From an uncultured Clostridia bacterium (GTDB lineage: Bacteria > Bacillota > Clostridia > Lachnospirales > CAG-274), in NCBI GenBank assembly GCA_947630725.1, contig CANRIS010000002.1, positions 212,997 to 276,996 on the forward strand: DNA of 64,000 nucleotides, written 5' to 3'. A program made the position numbers and the translations under genes. Numbering within the stretch: the first letter of the stretch is position 1; the number at the start of each line of letters is the position of its first letter. This document shows, one piece after another, positions 45,483 to 55,098 of the stretch. The notes under the pieces are model-generated. The model was not told the origin of the DNA. It saw nothing but the letters and a program-made list of their open reading frames with translations, and searched no databases.

Positions 45483-45810
45483 TATTAACCTCCTTGTTTT
45501 TTTCGCTGCATTCGGTTGCTTTTAAGTTTATATTATAACCTTATTGTCGGTGAAAGCTGCACTGAAAATACCGACTGCATCTGCAAATTCTCTCATACGG
45601 ACATAATGCATCACAGCCGATGTAAAAGTCCGCCTGTTTCAAATTCCGAATGCATCGGAATAAATCCGAAAATTCTCCGTCATCTGTTTTAACCTTTTGT
45701 CTCTTTTTCCACAATGAATAAAAATACAGCAAATGTTGCTTATAATGATAAATAATCCACATTAATACACTTATGTTTTAATTTTATAAAAACAACAAAG
45801 CTTAATTTTG
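45483..45810. other. Intergenic stretch with no supported gene
   Basis: A 73-codon minus-strand frame at 45541-45762 has no ribosome site and a cysteine- and tyrosine-rich, non-family-like product; it is not called. Confidence 0.5.
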
Positions 45811-45839
45811 TTGACAAAGGATTTATAAAATAGTACAAT
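45811..45839 (+). promoter_or_regulatory. Promoter of the BspA-like gene
   Basis: Perfect TTGACA, 17 bases, TACAAT. Confidence 0.75.
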
Positions 45840-45870
45840 TCAATTAAATTAAATCAATTTAAGTTGTTAT

Positions 45871-45921
45871 CTGCCGCCGAGATGTGTTTTTGACAACAGG
45901 CATACGGACTCGGCAGGGCAG
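45871..45921 (+). promoter_or_regulatory. Long hairpin in the BspA-like leader
   Basis: CTGCC-GCCGAG pairs with CTCGGC-A-GGGCAG across about 28 bases, 27 bases before the ATG and upstream of AGGAGGG. Could be a stabilising or regulatory element; it matches no riboswitch class I know. Confidence 0.6.
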
Positions 45922-45947
45922 AAAACATATTTCAGGAGGGCAGTTAT

Positions 45948-48900
45948 ATGAAAATAAAAAGAATGGCAGGTATAATGTTATCTTTCATAATGGCGCTTGC
46001 AAGTATCAATATAAGCTTTGCCGATGAGGGTAATGTTCTGCCTGTAACCGACGATGAGAATGCCTCAGATGAGGAAACTTCAGACGAGGATATTTCAGTC
46101 AATAATATTTCAGGCTTGGATATTCCGGGTATGGATATTCCGATCGAGGATATTCCGGGCGAGGATACTTCGGATGAGGATACTTCGGACGAGGAAACCG
46201 AAGATACGGTTATTCCATATGAGGACGAAAATATAATCGGCGGCTGTATTTATTTTGACGAATCCACAGGAACGGTAACGGGCGCTGATAAGAGTGTGAC
46301 AAGTGCTGTTATACCGAGTAAAATAGGCGAGGTAGATGTGGTAGCCATAGGAAAAGGGGCATTTGTATCCGGCAATATTACGGTAGTCACAATACCCGAA
46401 AGTGTTGTGTCCATAGGAGAGGAAGCTTTTTCGGAGTGCAGCAATCTTAGGGAAATAAATATTCCAAGCGGAGTTACTTCTATTGAAGAAGGTACATTCG
46501 AGATTTGCAGCAATCTTGTAAAAGTGAACATACCTGAGGGAGTTGTTTCCATAGGCGATGGTGCCTTTGCATACTGCGAAAAGCTGACAGACATAACCAT
46601 TCCGGAAAATGTTGCACATATGGGAAATATTGCATTCGCCGGCTGTGGATTTAAGACAGCAGGACCTATAGGCGGAGAATATGATTATGAGTTTGGATGG
46701 AAAAATGAAATACCCGATAATGCGTTCTCCGGATGCCGGTCCTTAACAAGCGTAGATATTCCCAACAGTGTTACTAATATCGGAAATTCTGCTTTTGAAA
46801 GCTGCAATGGCCTTGCGGAGATCAACATGCCGGAAAATGTTTCTCATATTGGCAGCTCTGCATTTAGGTCTTGCTCCTCTTTGACAGAAATTACAATACC
46901 CGAAAGCGTTATATCAATAGGAGACGACGCTTTTGACAGCTGCCGAGGTCTGACGGAAATAGTAATTCCCGACAGCGTTACTTCCATTGGAGGACATACA
47001 TTTCAGAATTGCAGCGGACTTGTGAGAGTGAACATATCGGAGGGAGTTACATCGATAGGAGACTATGCATTCGCAAACTGCGGCAAGCTGACAGATATAA
47101 CCATACCGAAAAATGTTACATATATCGGGGATTCTGCTTTCAGAAGCTGCTCTGATCTTTCGGAGATTACCATACCGGAAAATGTATCCACTATAGGCGG
47201 TTCCGCATTCAGAAGCTGTACCGCTCTGACGGAAATAGTTATTCCCGACAGCACCACTGAGCTGGGCAGCTCTGTGTTCTACGGCTGCACAAATCTGAAA
47301 AGGGCAGTTATTCCCAACGGTATTGATTCTATAAAGGCAAATACATTTTCACAATGCACAAATCTGACCGACATAACCATTCCCGACAGCGTTGTAACAA
47401 TAGAGGACAGTGCATTTTCAGACTGCAAAAGCCTTGAATCCATAGACATTCCGCAAAATGTAACCTCTGTGGGGGCTTCCTCATTCACCGGCTGTATCAG
47501 CTTAACAGGCATAAACGTAGACGAAAATAATGCGGTATATTCCTCGGATAAGGGAATTATGTACGATAAAGCCAAAACGGAAATAATATTCGTTCCTGCC
47601 ACAGCGGAATATGTAGAAATTCTCGATGGAGTAAAGACAATAAGCAAATACTCATTCAGAAAATGTGAACATCTTAAAGGCGTTGTAATTCCCAACAGCG
47701 TTACGGAAATAGGTGACTATGCCTTCAGCGGCTGCAAAAGTCTTGAAAATATAGCTATCCCCGACAGCGTTACATCCATAGGCAGTTGTGCCTTTGCCGA
47801 CTGCTCGGGTCTTGCGGAGATAGTTATTCCTGACAATGTTTCTTCTTTAGGATCGGCTGCATTTAACAATTGCAGCAAGCTTACCAAAATTGCAATTCCC
47901 GACGGAGTTACAACTATAGAAAGATCATTATTTGACGGGTGCAGCGGTCTGACGGATATAATTCTTCCCAATACGGTTACATCTATAGGAGATTATGCCT
48001 TTGAGGGCTGCGCTGCGCTTAAAGGTATAACTATTCCCGAAACTGTGGAAAATGTGGGCTTAGATGCGTTTAAGAACTGTGTCGGTCTGGAGGCTATAAC
48101 CATTCCCCGTGGCGTTACGACTGTTGAACGCTCTGCCTTTGAGGGCTGCACAAGTCTTAAAGACGTAAAAATGGACGGTGTAACCTCTATAGGCTCATCG
48201 GCATTTCGTGACTGTAACGGTCTTACAGAGATAACAATACCGAATGGAGTTACTTCCATAGGATTTTCCGCATTTTACAGATGTTTCGGCCTTACAGAGG
48301 TAACTATTCCCGACAGCGTTGAGGAAATAGGGAATTATGCATTTGAGGGCTGTGACAGTGAAAAGGCTGTTTTTTATGTAGTAAAGGGCTCTTACGCCGA
48401 TACATGGGCAGATAAAAGCGGATTCAGAGTATCCTATTATAATTCGGAGGATGATACCGAAACAAGTACGGAAGTAATTACGGAAACCCAGAGCAGCACC
48501 GAAAGCACAACGGAAACGGAGACCCAAAGCAACGCCGAGAAAACTACCGCAGCTACAATCTTGGGAGGATCCTACGGTGGCAGACACTCCTCGGGAAAGG
48601 GAGTAATAATAGGTTCGGGAGATAAGTCCAAAGCCGTATCGGAAGAATCAACAGATTCTGAGGCAGAAAAAGCAACGGAAGCGGCATCGGATGAAAAGGC
48701 TGTATCAAAAGAAGTCAGAATATATATAGGAAAAAATGTAATCAAGATTGGCGACAGAGAGTATATTACGGACGCAGCGCCTTACATACAGCCCGAAAGC
48801 AGTTCAACCCTTGTTCCTCTGCGCTTTGCGGCTCTTGCCATAAGCGGCGGCAGCATTGAGGACGCTGACGCAAGCTCTGCCATAAGCTGGAACCCAAACA

Positions 48901-49118
48901 CCAAAACGGCTGTTCTAACGATTAACGGGAACACTCTCAGCTTTACGGCCCAGAGCAGCCTGATGTACAAAAACGGCACGCCCATCGTTATGGAAAACGG
49001 CGTTAAAGCCGAAATAAAGAACGACAGAATGTATATACCCTTCAGAGCTTTGGGAAATGCCTTGGGCGTAAGCGTGGACTGGGATCCAAATACAAAGTCG
49101 GCAGTCTATAAGGTGTAA
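45948..49118 (+). CDS. BspA-like leucine-rich-repeat surface protein
   Basis: 1056 residues. Signal peptide (IMLSFIMALASINISFADEG). Residues about 25-85 are an acidic segment of D-I-P / D-E-D-T-S repeats (IPGMDIPIEDIPGEDTSDED). About 27 LRR_5 repeats (about 90-820) carry the recurring core IPDSVTSIGxxAFxxCxxL. A Ser/Thr/Glu linker (about 820-900) follows, then a C-terminal copper-amine-oxidase-N-like domain (VPLRFAA ... ISWNPNTKTAVL ... MYIPFRALGNALGVSVDW). BspA-type proteins act in adhesion. There is no LPxTG or membrane anchor, so cell-wall attachment is probably through the C-terminal domain or it is released. Confidence 0.92.
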   Translation: MKIKRMAGIMLSFIMALASINISFADEGNVLPVTDDENASDEETSDEDISVNNISGLDIPGMDIPIEDIPGEDTSDEDTSDEETEDTVIPYEDENIIGGCIYFDESTGTVTGADKSVTSAVIPSKIGEVDVVAIGKGAFVSGNITVVTIPESVVSIGEEAFSECSNLREINIPSGVTSIEEGTFEICSNLVKVNIPEGVVSIGDGAFAYCEKLTDITIPENVAHMGNIAFAGCGFKTAGPIGGEYDYEFGWKNEIPDNAFSGCRSLTSVDIPNSVTNIGNSAFESCNGLAEINMPENVSHIGSSAFRSCSSLTEITIPESVISIGDDAFDSCRGLTEIVIPDSVTSIGGHTFQNCSGLVRVNISEGVTSIGDYAFANCGKLTDITIPKNVTYIGDSAFRSCSDLSEITIPENVSTIGGSAFRSCTALTEIVIPDSTTELGSSVFYGCTNLKRAVIPNGIDSIKANTFSQCTNLTDITIPDSVVTIEDSAFSDCKSLESIDIPQNVTSVGASSFTGCISLTGINVDENNAVYSSDKGIMYDKAKTEIIFVPATAEYVEILDGVKTISKYSFRKCEHLKGVVIPNSVTEIGDYAFSGCKSLENIAIPDSVTSIGSCAFADCSGLAEIVIPDNVSSLGSAAFNNCSKLTKIAIPDGVTTIERSLFDGCSGLTDIILPNTVTSIGDYAFEGCAALKGITIPETVENVGLDAFKNCVGLEAITIPRGVTTVERSAFEGCTSLKDVKMDGVTSIGSSAFRDCNGLTEITIPNGVTSIGFSAFYRCFGLTEVTIPDSVEEIGNYAFEGCDSEKAVFYVVKGSYADTWADKSGFRVSYYNSEDDTETSTEVITETQSSTESTTETETQSNAEKTTAATILGGSYGGRHSSGKGVIIGSGDKSKAVSEESTDSEAEKATEAASDEKAVSKEVRIYIGKNVIKIGDREYITDAAPYIQPESSSTLVPLRFAALAISGGSIEDADASSAISWNPNTKTAVLTINGNTLSFTAQSSLMYKNGTPIVMENGVKAEIKNDRMYIPFRALGNALGVSVDWDPNTKSAVYKV

Positions 49119-49181
49119 TACGAAAAAATAAAAAAGAAATTTATTTCAATTCGTAAGTAAAGTACAATTATATTATAAACA

Positions 49182-49218
49182 GGCCGCTTCTCAATTGCAT
49201 CAAGGAGCGGTCTTTTTC
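49182..49218 (+). terminator. Terminator of the BspA-like gene
   Basis: CCGCT ... AGCGG stem then TCTTTTTC. The hairpin including its loop (CAATTGC) resembles the antisense-RNA terminator at 45253-45290. Confidence 0.75.
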
Positions 49219-49364
49219 TTTATTTTATCTTCAATATGTTCTGCAAGCTTATTGTTTTGTCGATTTTATAATTCCGTTCATTTTTTGAAACCATTCTCGT
49301 TATTTATTATTCGGGCAACATTGGTTTTATAGGCTTCTGTTTTAATATACTCATCTTTGTCAAT

Positions 49365-49510
49365 GATATTCGCACTCCGCTTACGCTACGTATCTCTACC
49401 CGACGGCTTCTGACGAAGCCTTTGTATTCGGATGGGAGCTTGCATCTCCCACCGAATACAACAGTAAGTACCCACCGCCTAAAGAGGCGGGGGACTTACT
49501 TGTCGGTTAA
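49365..49510 (+). mobile_element. IS200/IS605-end-like element, copy 1
   Basis: Three consecutive hairpins: GGCTTC-TGAC-GAAGCC; TATTCGG-AT-GGGAG with CTCCC-A-CCGAATA; and TAAGTACCC-(GCCT-AAAG-AGGC)-GGGGGACTTA. It ends TTGTCGGTTAA. The structure and final hairpin resemble right ends/guide-RNA regions of IS605/IS1341 elements, but no TnpA or TnpB is present in the window. Copy 2 lies in the same orientation at 54974. Confidence 0.6.
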
Positions 49511-49655
49511 ATTCAGATTACGTTACCTTTAACGGAATTCCCATTATACTTGGCTGATTTTCACAGGGAGGATATGCGTGTGCGTCTTTTAATGGAGCGG
49601 GAAAATAAAAAATGTGTTTTTTATGCTGTTAAATTGGTTGTTTGTTCCTGTTGTA

Positions 49656-49684
49656 TTGAAAAAGCTTCGGGGTTTGTATATAAT
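49656..49684 (+). promoter_or_regulatory. Promoter of giant gene B
   Basis: TTGAAA, 17 bases, TATAAT, about 90 bases upstream of the start. The stretch 49511-49655 holds nothing else I can support. Confidence 0.6.
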
Positions 49685-49773
49685 ATATATAATTTAGAAA
49701 AGAGATTTTAAGAGCGTAAAAAGTTTCATTTTTTATAATCTCGTACGGAAATTTATATGAAGGAGGATTAGCT

Positions 49774-52700
49774 ATGGCAAGCTTTATTAATGTAGAGCCT
49801 GATGACAGACTTAAAATTTATGACAGGGTCAGGAAATTTGAAGCCGAATGCAATGAGAGAAATGAAAGGGACACCAATGCTGTCTCGGATATTCTTTTTA
49901 TGGACGGAGACAAGATTGACGTAGAGCAATATGGTTTTGCCCCTTCGCTGGCAGACAAAAACGGAACCCTGAATTTGCTCAGAACGTGGTATATGCATAA
50001 AGGTATGTCCGAAACGGATATTTTGTCGGGCTCTCTCGAAAATATGAGCAGAAAGAGGGAGCTTACCGAAGAATTTCACAGAACATTTTCAAGACAGCCC
50101 GAAGATACCGATGAAACCCTGAGACAGAGAAGAATGAACAACCTTATGAATATGCACGATACATTGGAGGGGCTGCCCCTTGCTGCGCCTCCTGCAGATG
50201 GTAACTTCAGTCCTGAAATGATGGACAGCTATCTCAATGTGTCTTACTTGTATGGAAATATGGCTGCCGGCCTGTCGGACGCCTTTTATTCCGGAGAGTT
50301 TTCGGAGACCTTCAATGACTATATAGGCGCTGCCGGCCCCGATGATTTTTCTGCATTGCACAAGGGAAATCTTATGGCTCATGTCGCTATGGGAGAGCTT
50401 GCCGCAAGCTTTGCGGATGTTTTCGGAACATCGTCTTTCCTGCACAGTACGCCTATGAATGAGGCTACTGCGTACTTTGACAGCTATGAGTCACAGGGAG
50501 GAAACAGAATCAACAGAAGAGCCGCCGAAAGGGTAAGGAACGGCGATGCGTCCGCCGCTCAGGAACCCACATTTTATGGCAATAAAATAACCCATCTCAA
50601 AGATTCTTTGGATAAAATCCGTAAATATGAGTATTTTTGCAGAATACACGGTCGGGACAGCATAATAACGGATTCACCTGTTCGTGACAATATAGCCGTA
50701 AGCGGCGCCGTGGCCGGAATTTTTTCCTCCGACCTTTCAGGCTACACCAATGTTCCCGGGGATTATGGAACCTTTGGCAGTCTTTTCCTCAATGAATACA
50801 ACGCTCCGACAAATATTCAGCCGTTTGATAATAATTCAAGAGATCCAAACGCTATAAATATAAGCTCTTTCTTTATGGGTCTTGACAATGAGGCTCTTAT
50901 AAGAGAGATAACGCAGCACGGCTCGGAAGAAAGACCTATAGAAGGTCTGATTTCAGACATATATATAAACGGAGTAAGCCTTAAAGGAGAAGGCATCAGC
51001 AGTGTGGCTCGTCAAATAAGGGAAGCTCTTTGTGCAGACAATGAAGATATTCTTACGGTAGGCAGCCCGGTTCCGGGCTCCGATTTTAAAAGAAGCTTCC
51101 GTCCTGTTTTTGTGTCCGAGCCGTTTTTAAATAATTCCGACAGCTCAGATTCGGAGTATACTTATGATGATATTATTGAAAAAAATGAAAGAACAAGGCA
51201 AAGCGCGGCTGTTTTAAACAGTGTGGATGCTGCAGGGTTCACGTCAGCCGAAGAATATGCCAACGCTCTCACCAACGCAGACAGAAGCGCCAGAATATCC
51301 GATGAATATATTGAAAATTTTATCAGCAATTATTATGATAAAGGCGCTCTTTATGAATTTTCAAGGATTTCTCCCCGTCCTGCCGATAAAGATGCAGGGG
51401 AATACATTAACGAAACTCTTGAAATGCTTTCTCACTATTCCGTAAACGGCGAAAGAGCAGACATTTTATTCAGTGAAGAAACCGATCCTGCGGATCTTTA
51501 TAATAATGCAAATGAGCTTTTGGAGGCAGCTCTTCAGAGCGGCAATCTTTACACAAATATATCGGGAAGAATACGCCCGCTGCTGCCCGATGTCAACAGA
51601 GAAAATATAGATATGGTTCGTCAGTTTGCCGACAGGGCTGTGGCAACAGCGGAAAAAATGAATGAGTATATCCAAAGCCTGCCCGAAAATGTCCGCAGAA
51701 GTAAAGACAACGGCGTTTTTGGCTATGTACCTACCATGAAAGAAATGGATGGTACGAGAGAGCGTGTGGCAGAAAGAGAGGCACGGGCTCAAAGAAATGA
51801 GTCAAAAGGTGCAAAATATAATGAATATATAGAAAATTCCGCCTATGTTAAAAACGCCCGCGCCATAGTCGGAAATAACCCCGATAGCTTCTTACCACTG
51901 ACAGACAGCGAAAACGAAGACGACTTTGCCTATATAAGCCGCATTACGGGAACGAATGTAACCCCCGACATGAGTCTTACGGATGCCGTGGCTGTGCTTA
52001 ACAGGATCAAAATAAACGGTGTCAGCTTATACGGAACAGAGACTATTGAATATGCAGCAAAAGAGCTTGCAAAGGCAAACCCCGAAAATCAGACACTGAC
52101 AACGGATGAAATAATTGCAGGCGCATCTGCCGGTCAGATAAAAGATATAGTAAGTGAAATGATGCTTACGGCAAGGGCAATGGTGAACAGCGCCGCCGAT
52201 ATTTCAAGCGCAGATGTGGCGCGTATAACATTTGTGGACTCTGAGGGCAAAACCTCCGAAAAAACTGTCGTTCCCGCAGGTGTTCGGGAGCTTCAGAGCA
52301 TTGACGAGAGCAAAACCTTCATAAGAAAGGCAGAACAGATAAACGAAATAAGAAATTCCGAAAAGGCGAGGGTATTTAATCACAAGCCCGGCGGAAAAGA
52401 CTTAAGCGACGGCGAGCTTTTGGAAAAGCTGCTGGGCGAAAGCCTTAACCCCCTGAAGCCCGGCGATGAAGGGTACAAAGCCGACTTTGACTTTGATGCT
52501 CTGGGAAAATCTCAGCTCCTCAGCAAGATATATATAAACGGAAGAAACGTAAGAACCCTTTTAGGCGAGGGAGAAGAGTTTAACGCTCATAATGTCTGCA
52601 ATAAGGTGAGGGCTGCCCTTGATATGAAAAACGGTGATTTTGTCACCATTATGAAGGAAAATTCACTATTCCCCAATCCGGTAGCCATAATTACGGAGGA

Positions 52701-54657
52701 GGCTCTGAGGGCGTCTCAGAAGCCAGAAAACACTGCCGCAAGGGAAAAGGTAGATAAATCCTTTAATTATGCAAAGAACTTTGATGATGAGATATATAAA
52801 GCCGTGAAAGCCTCCTCGGTAGGAGCAAACTCCTCGGACAATCCCACATCTATGCCCTCCATAACGGAAAAATTGGCTTCTCAGTTTTACAGGGACCATA
52901 TTACCGACAAAGTCAGAAGAGGAGAAATAACAGATTTCGATATATTTGATAATAAAATAGCAGATATCAGCAATAATATGAAGCTTATAGGCTCACTTCC
53001 TTCAAACGGAAGAGCGGGCGCCCACGGAACAGTTGTTGCTCTGTATATGATGAGCAAGGGCTACAGCTATGAGGACGTTTTAAACGACAGCGAGGAAATG
53101 AGAAACATAAAAGCTGAGATAGGAAAGGAATTTGTTGACATATTTTCTCTGCCTAAAGACAGAAACGGAAAAAATCTTCCCTTAAACTCTCCCGCAGCAA
53201 GGGATAAGCTGGAGAACATAGCTATGCCGACCCTTATGAAAATGGCTAAAACCTTTTCGGAGCTGAAGGAACCCTATGTAGACTACAGCGACCCCCAAAG
53301 CATAAGGGAAAACAGCGTGAAATTACAGTTTTTGACCCACATAGGTATGGACTTTGCTCAGGCGACCCCTCCCAGGATAAAATCCTTGATCAGCAAAACA
53401 ACACCTGTCTTTCTGAGACAGGCAGACGAAATCAGAGCAAAATATGTGCTTTCTCAAAAAAATCCTACGGAGGGTCATAATCTTCTTCCTTCGGCGCTCA
53501 GGGCTCAGGCTGTTATTGATGCTGTGGGAAATGATTGTTTGCGCCGAATAGAAAATATCAACAGCGGAAACCTTGAATACGAAAAAATTAATGATATATT
53601 TAATACAATGACGGGAGCCCTGAAAAGAAACCCCGGGGAAGGCCTTGGCGTAGGCTGGATAAAGGAAGGCGATATAACCGAAGAAATAAGGGATCGTGTA
53701 ATGCACGGTGATTTTTCCGATATAAATAATATGCTTAACACATATATTGAGACCCACAAGGTTAACGGAAAAACCGTCATTGAAAATCTCAGGGAGAGTA
53801 TCTCGGCGGCAGAAAGTGTTCCGAACGAACAGACCTTTGAGCATAAGTTGAATGATTATATGCAATCTGTTTCGGCTACGCTGCCTCAGACAAAGTTCAA
53901 ATATGAAGAAATTGCAAGATTTACCGGTATGGATCTTGTCAACAGGCTGACGGATTTACCTGTTTCGGGAAACGATTCACCCGAAAATATGACCTGTCTC
54001 AGCAAGGCCTTTGATAGGATATATATTAACGGCATAACCCTTAAAGAGGTATATAGGATCAATGAAAATTCCACAATAGATGATTACAAAAAGGCCGCAA
54101 ACAATATGGCAATGGAAATGAGATATAATCTTTTATATGGAAAAAATACCAACTGTGTTATGCTTAAAGACCCGGAAACCGACAAGTTTGTGGACGTACA
54201 GGTCAACCTTGATTCCTTGGAAAAATTCAATAAAGTAGAGAGATTTGCATGGTATGAAAAGATATTGAAGAGCAAGGAAGAAATAAGGAAAAACGAAGCG
54301 GATGCGCTGGCTTATGAGAGAAGTACGGAGACAAGGGCAAGATTGGAGTCTTATCAAAGAAAAAATCAGGGCGCTATTGATCTGCTGAACTCAAACTCGC
54401 TGCAAAATCAGACGCAGCATACCGCACCGCAGACACAACAGCAACCCCAGCCGCAGCCTCAACCTCAACCCCAGCCACAACTTCAGCCGCAGGCACAGCC
54501 ACAGGCTCAGCAACAGCAGCCCCAGGCACAGAATGGCAATGTGAGACCTGTAAGTATTAATGATCTTTCGGGTTCAAACGGAAACAACAACCGAACTCGG
54601 TTTAACACGGAAGCATCAAACGAAAGAAATCTTGAAAATGCTTCATCAATGAATTAA
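49774..54657 (+). CDS. Giant protein B of unknown function (1627 aa)
   Basis: Paralog of protein A at 28327. Shared points: similar length; the N-terminal GMSETDIL ... LTEEFHRTFSRQP ... LRQRRMNN; the recurring module at about residues 395 (DIYINGVSLK), 557 (HYSVNGERAD), 746 (RIKINGVSLY), 919 (KIYINGRNVR) and 1415 (RIYINGITLK); a late MMSKGYSYEDVLNDSEEM ... EPYVDYSD; and a low-complexity C-terminal tail, here Q/P-rich (about residues 1545-1590). No signal peptide, membrane helix or known catalytic motif. GAAGGAGG precedes the ATG. The gene has its own promoter and terminator and is bracketed by two IS-end-like elements. Confidence 0.9.
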   Translation: MASFINVEPDDRLKIYDRVRKFEAECNERNERDTNAVSDILFMDGDKIDVEQYGFAPSLADKNGTLNLLRTWYMHKGMSETDILSGSLENMSRKRELTEEFHRTFSRQPEDTDETLRQRRMNNLMNMHDTLEGLPLAAPPADGNFSPEMMDSYLNVSYLYGNMAAGLSDAFYSGEFSETFNDYIGAAGPDDFSALHKGNLMAHVAMGELAASFADVFGTSSFLHSTPMNEATAYFDSYESQGGNRINRRAAERVRNGDASAAQEPTFYGNKITHLKDSLDKIRKYEYFCRIHGRDSIITDSPVRDNIAVSGAVAGIFSSDLSGYTNVPGDYGTFGSLFLNEYNAPTNIQPFDNNSRDPNAINISSFFMGLDNEALIREITQHGSEERPIEGLISDIYINGVSLKGEGISSVARQIREALCADNEDILTVGSPVPGSDFKRSFRPVFVSEPFLNNSDSSDSEYTYDDIIEKNERTRQSAAVLNSVDAAGFTSAEEYANALTNADRSARISDEYIENFISNYYDKGALYEFSRISPRPADKDAGEYINETLEMLSHYSVNGERADILFSEETDPADLYNNANELLEAALQSGNLYTNISGRIRPLLPDVNRENIDMVRQFADRAVATAEKMNEYIQSLPENVRRSKDNGVFGYVPTMKEMDGTRERVAEREARAQRNESKGAKYNEYIENSAYVKNARAIVGNNPDSFLPLTDSENEDDFAYISRITGTNVTPDMSLTDAVAVLNRIKINGVSLYGTETIEYAAKELAKANPENQTLTTDEIIAGASAGQIKDIVSEMMLTARAMVNSAADISSADVARITFVDSEGKTSEKTVVPAGVRELQSIDESKTFIRKAEQINEIRNSEKARVFNHKPGGKDLSDGELLEKLLGESLNPLKPGDEGYKADFDFDALGKSQLLSKIYINGRNVRTLLGEGEEFNAHNVCNKVRAALDMKNGDFVTIMKENSLFPNPVAIITEEALRASQKPENTAAREKVDKSFNYAKNFDDEIYKAVKASSVGANSSDNPTSMPSITEKLASQFYRDHITDKVRRGEITDFDIFDNKIADISNNMKLIGSLPSNGRAGAHGTVVALYMMSKGYSYEDVLNDSEEMRNIKAEIGKEFVDIFSLPKDRNGKNLPLNSPAARDKLENIAMPTLMKMAKTFSELKEPYVDYSDPQSIRENSVKLQFLTHIGMDFAQATPPRIKSLISKTTPVFLRQADEIRAKYVLSQKNPTEGHNLLPSALRAQAVIDAVGNDCLRRIENINSGNLEYEKINDIFNTMTGALKRNPGEGLGVGWIKEGDITEEIRDRVMHGDFSDINNMLNTYIETHKVNGKTVIENLRESISAAESVPNEQTFEHKLNDYMQSVSATLPQTKFKYEEIARFTGMDLVNRLTDLPVSGNDSPENMTCLSKAFDRIYINGITLKEVYRINENSTIDDYKKAANNMAMEMRYNLLYGKNTNCVMLKDPETDKFVDVQVNLDSLEKFNKVERFAWYEKILKSKEEIRKNEADALAYERSTETRARLESYQRKNQGAIDLLNSNSLQNQTQHTAPQTQQQPQPQPQPQPQPQLQPQAQPQAQQQQPQAQNGNVRPVSINDLSGSNGNNNRTRFNTEASNERNLENASSMN

Positions 54658-54767
54658 AATATCGTCCGTTCGGTACTTTTCTAAGCGGCAAATATTTTTT
54701 CAGAAAACCTTTTAGGGCATTTGCTTAAAAAATAAGTATTATAACCAAATACCTTTAATCACAAAAC

Positions 54768-54812
54768 AGGCTCCCTGCCGTCAATTCCCGACAACAGGGA
54801 GCCTTTGAATTG
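54768..54812 (+). terminator. Terminator of giant gene B
   Basis: AGGCTCCCTG and CAGGGAGCCT form a perfect ten-pair stem, then TTTGAATTGTTTT. Confidence 0.8.
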
Positions 54813-54883
54813 TTTTCCATAAGCTGATGGCTCATATCTGCAAAAGCAGACAAATAATAAGAAAGTATGATACAATAAAGTAG

Positions 54884-54988
54884 ACAAAAAAAGGAGAATT
54901 TAATAAAAGCATAATATCATTGGCAGAAAGCGGCAAAAGCAAAGCTCAAGTCGGTAAAAACCACAATGTTTTGACTATATCCCCATAA
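54884..54988 (+). pseudogene. Transposase-like helix-turn-helix remnant
   Basis: A short open stretch reads KSIISLAESGKSKAQVGKNH, which resembles the HTH start of IS-type transposases. It has AAAGGAGAA upstream and a TATGATACAAT-like promoter, but no start codon, and it stops after 34 codons where the IS-end-like element begins. Confidence 0.4.
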
Positions 54989-55098
54989 CCGCCGGCTTCC
55001 GGCGAAGCCTTTGGGTTTGGTGGTAGATGCAGACTCCTGCCCAACATAACACTAAGTCCCCACTGCCTAAAGAGGCGGGGGACTTATTTGTCGGTTAA
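54974..55098 (+). mobile_element. IS200/IS605-end-like element, copy 2
   Basis: Diverged copy of the element at 49365: GGCTTCCGGCGAAGCCTTTG, then a degenerate middle hairpin, then the perfect TAAGTCCCC ... GCCT-AAAG-AGGC ... GGGGACTTA hairpin and the end TTGTCGGTTAAG. Same orientation as copy 1. Its terminal TTA is the (complement) stop codon of ptsI. Confidence 0.6.

Noticed and set aside
45541..45762. 73-codon minus-strand frame
   Set aside because: No ribosome site, no recognisable family, unusual Cys/Tyr/His composition.
49365..49510. Simple terminator upstream of giant gene B
   Set aside because: Three complex hairpins without a T-run, and a second similar copy elsewhere, fit an IS-end element better.
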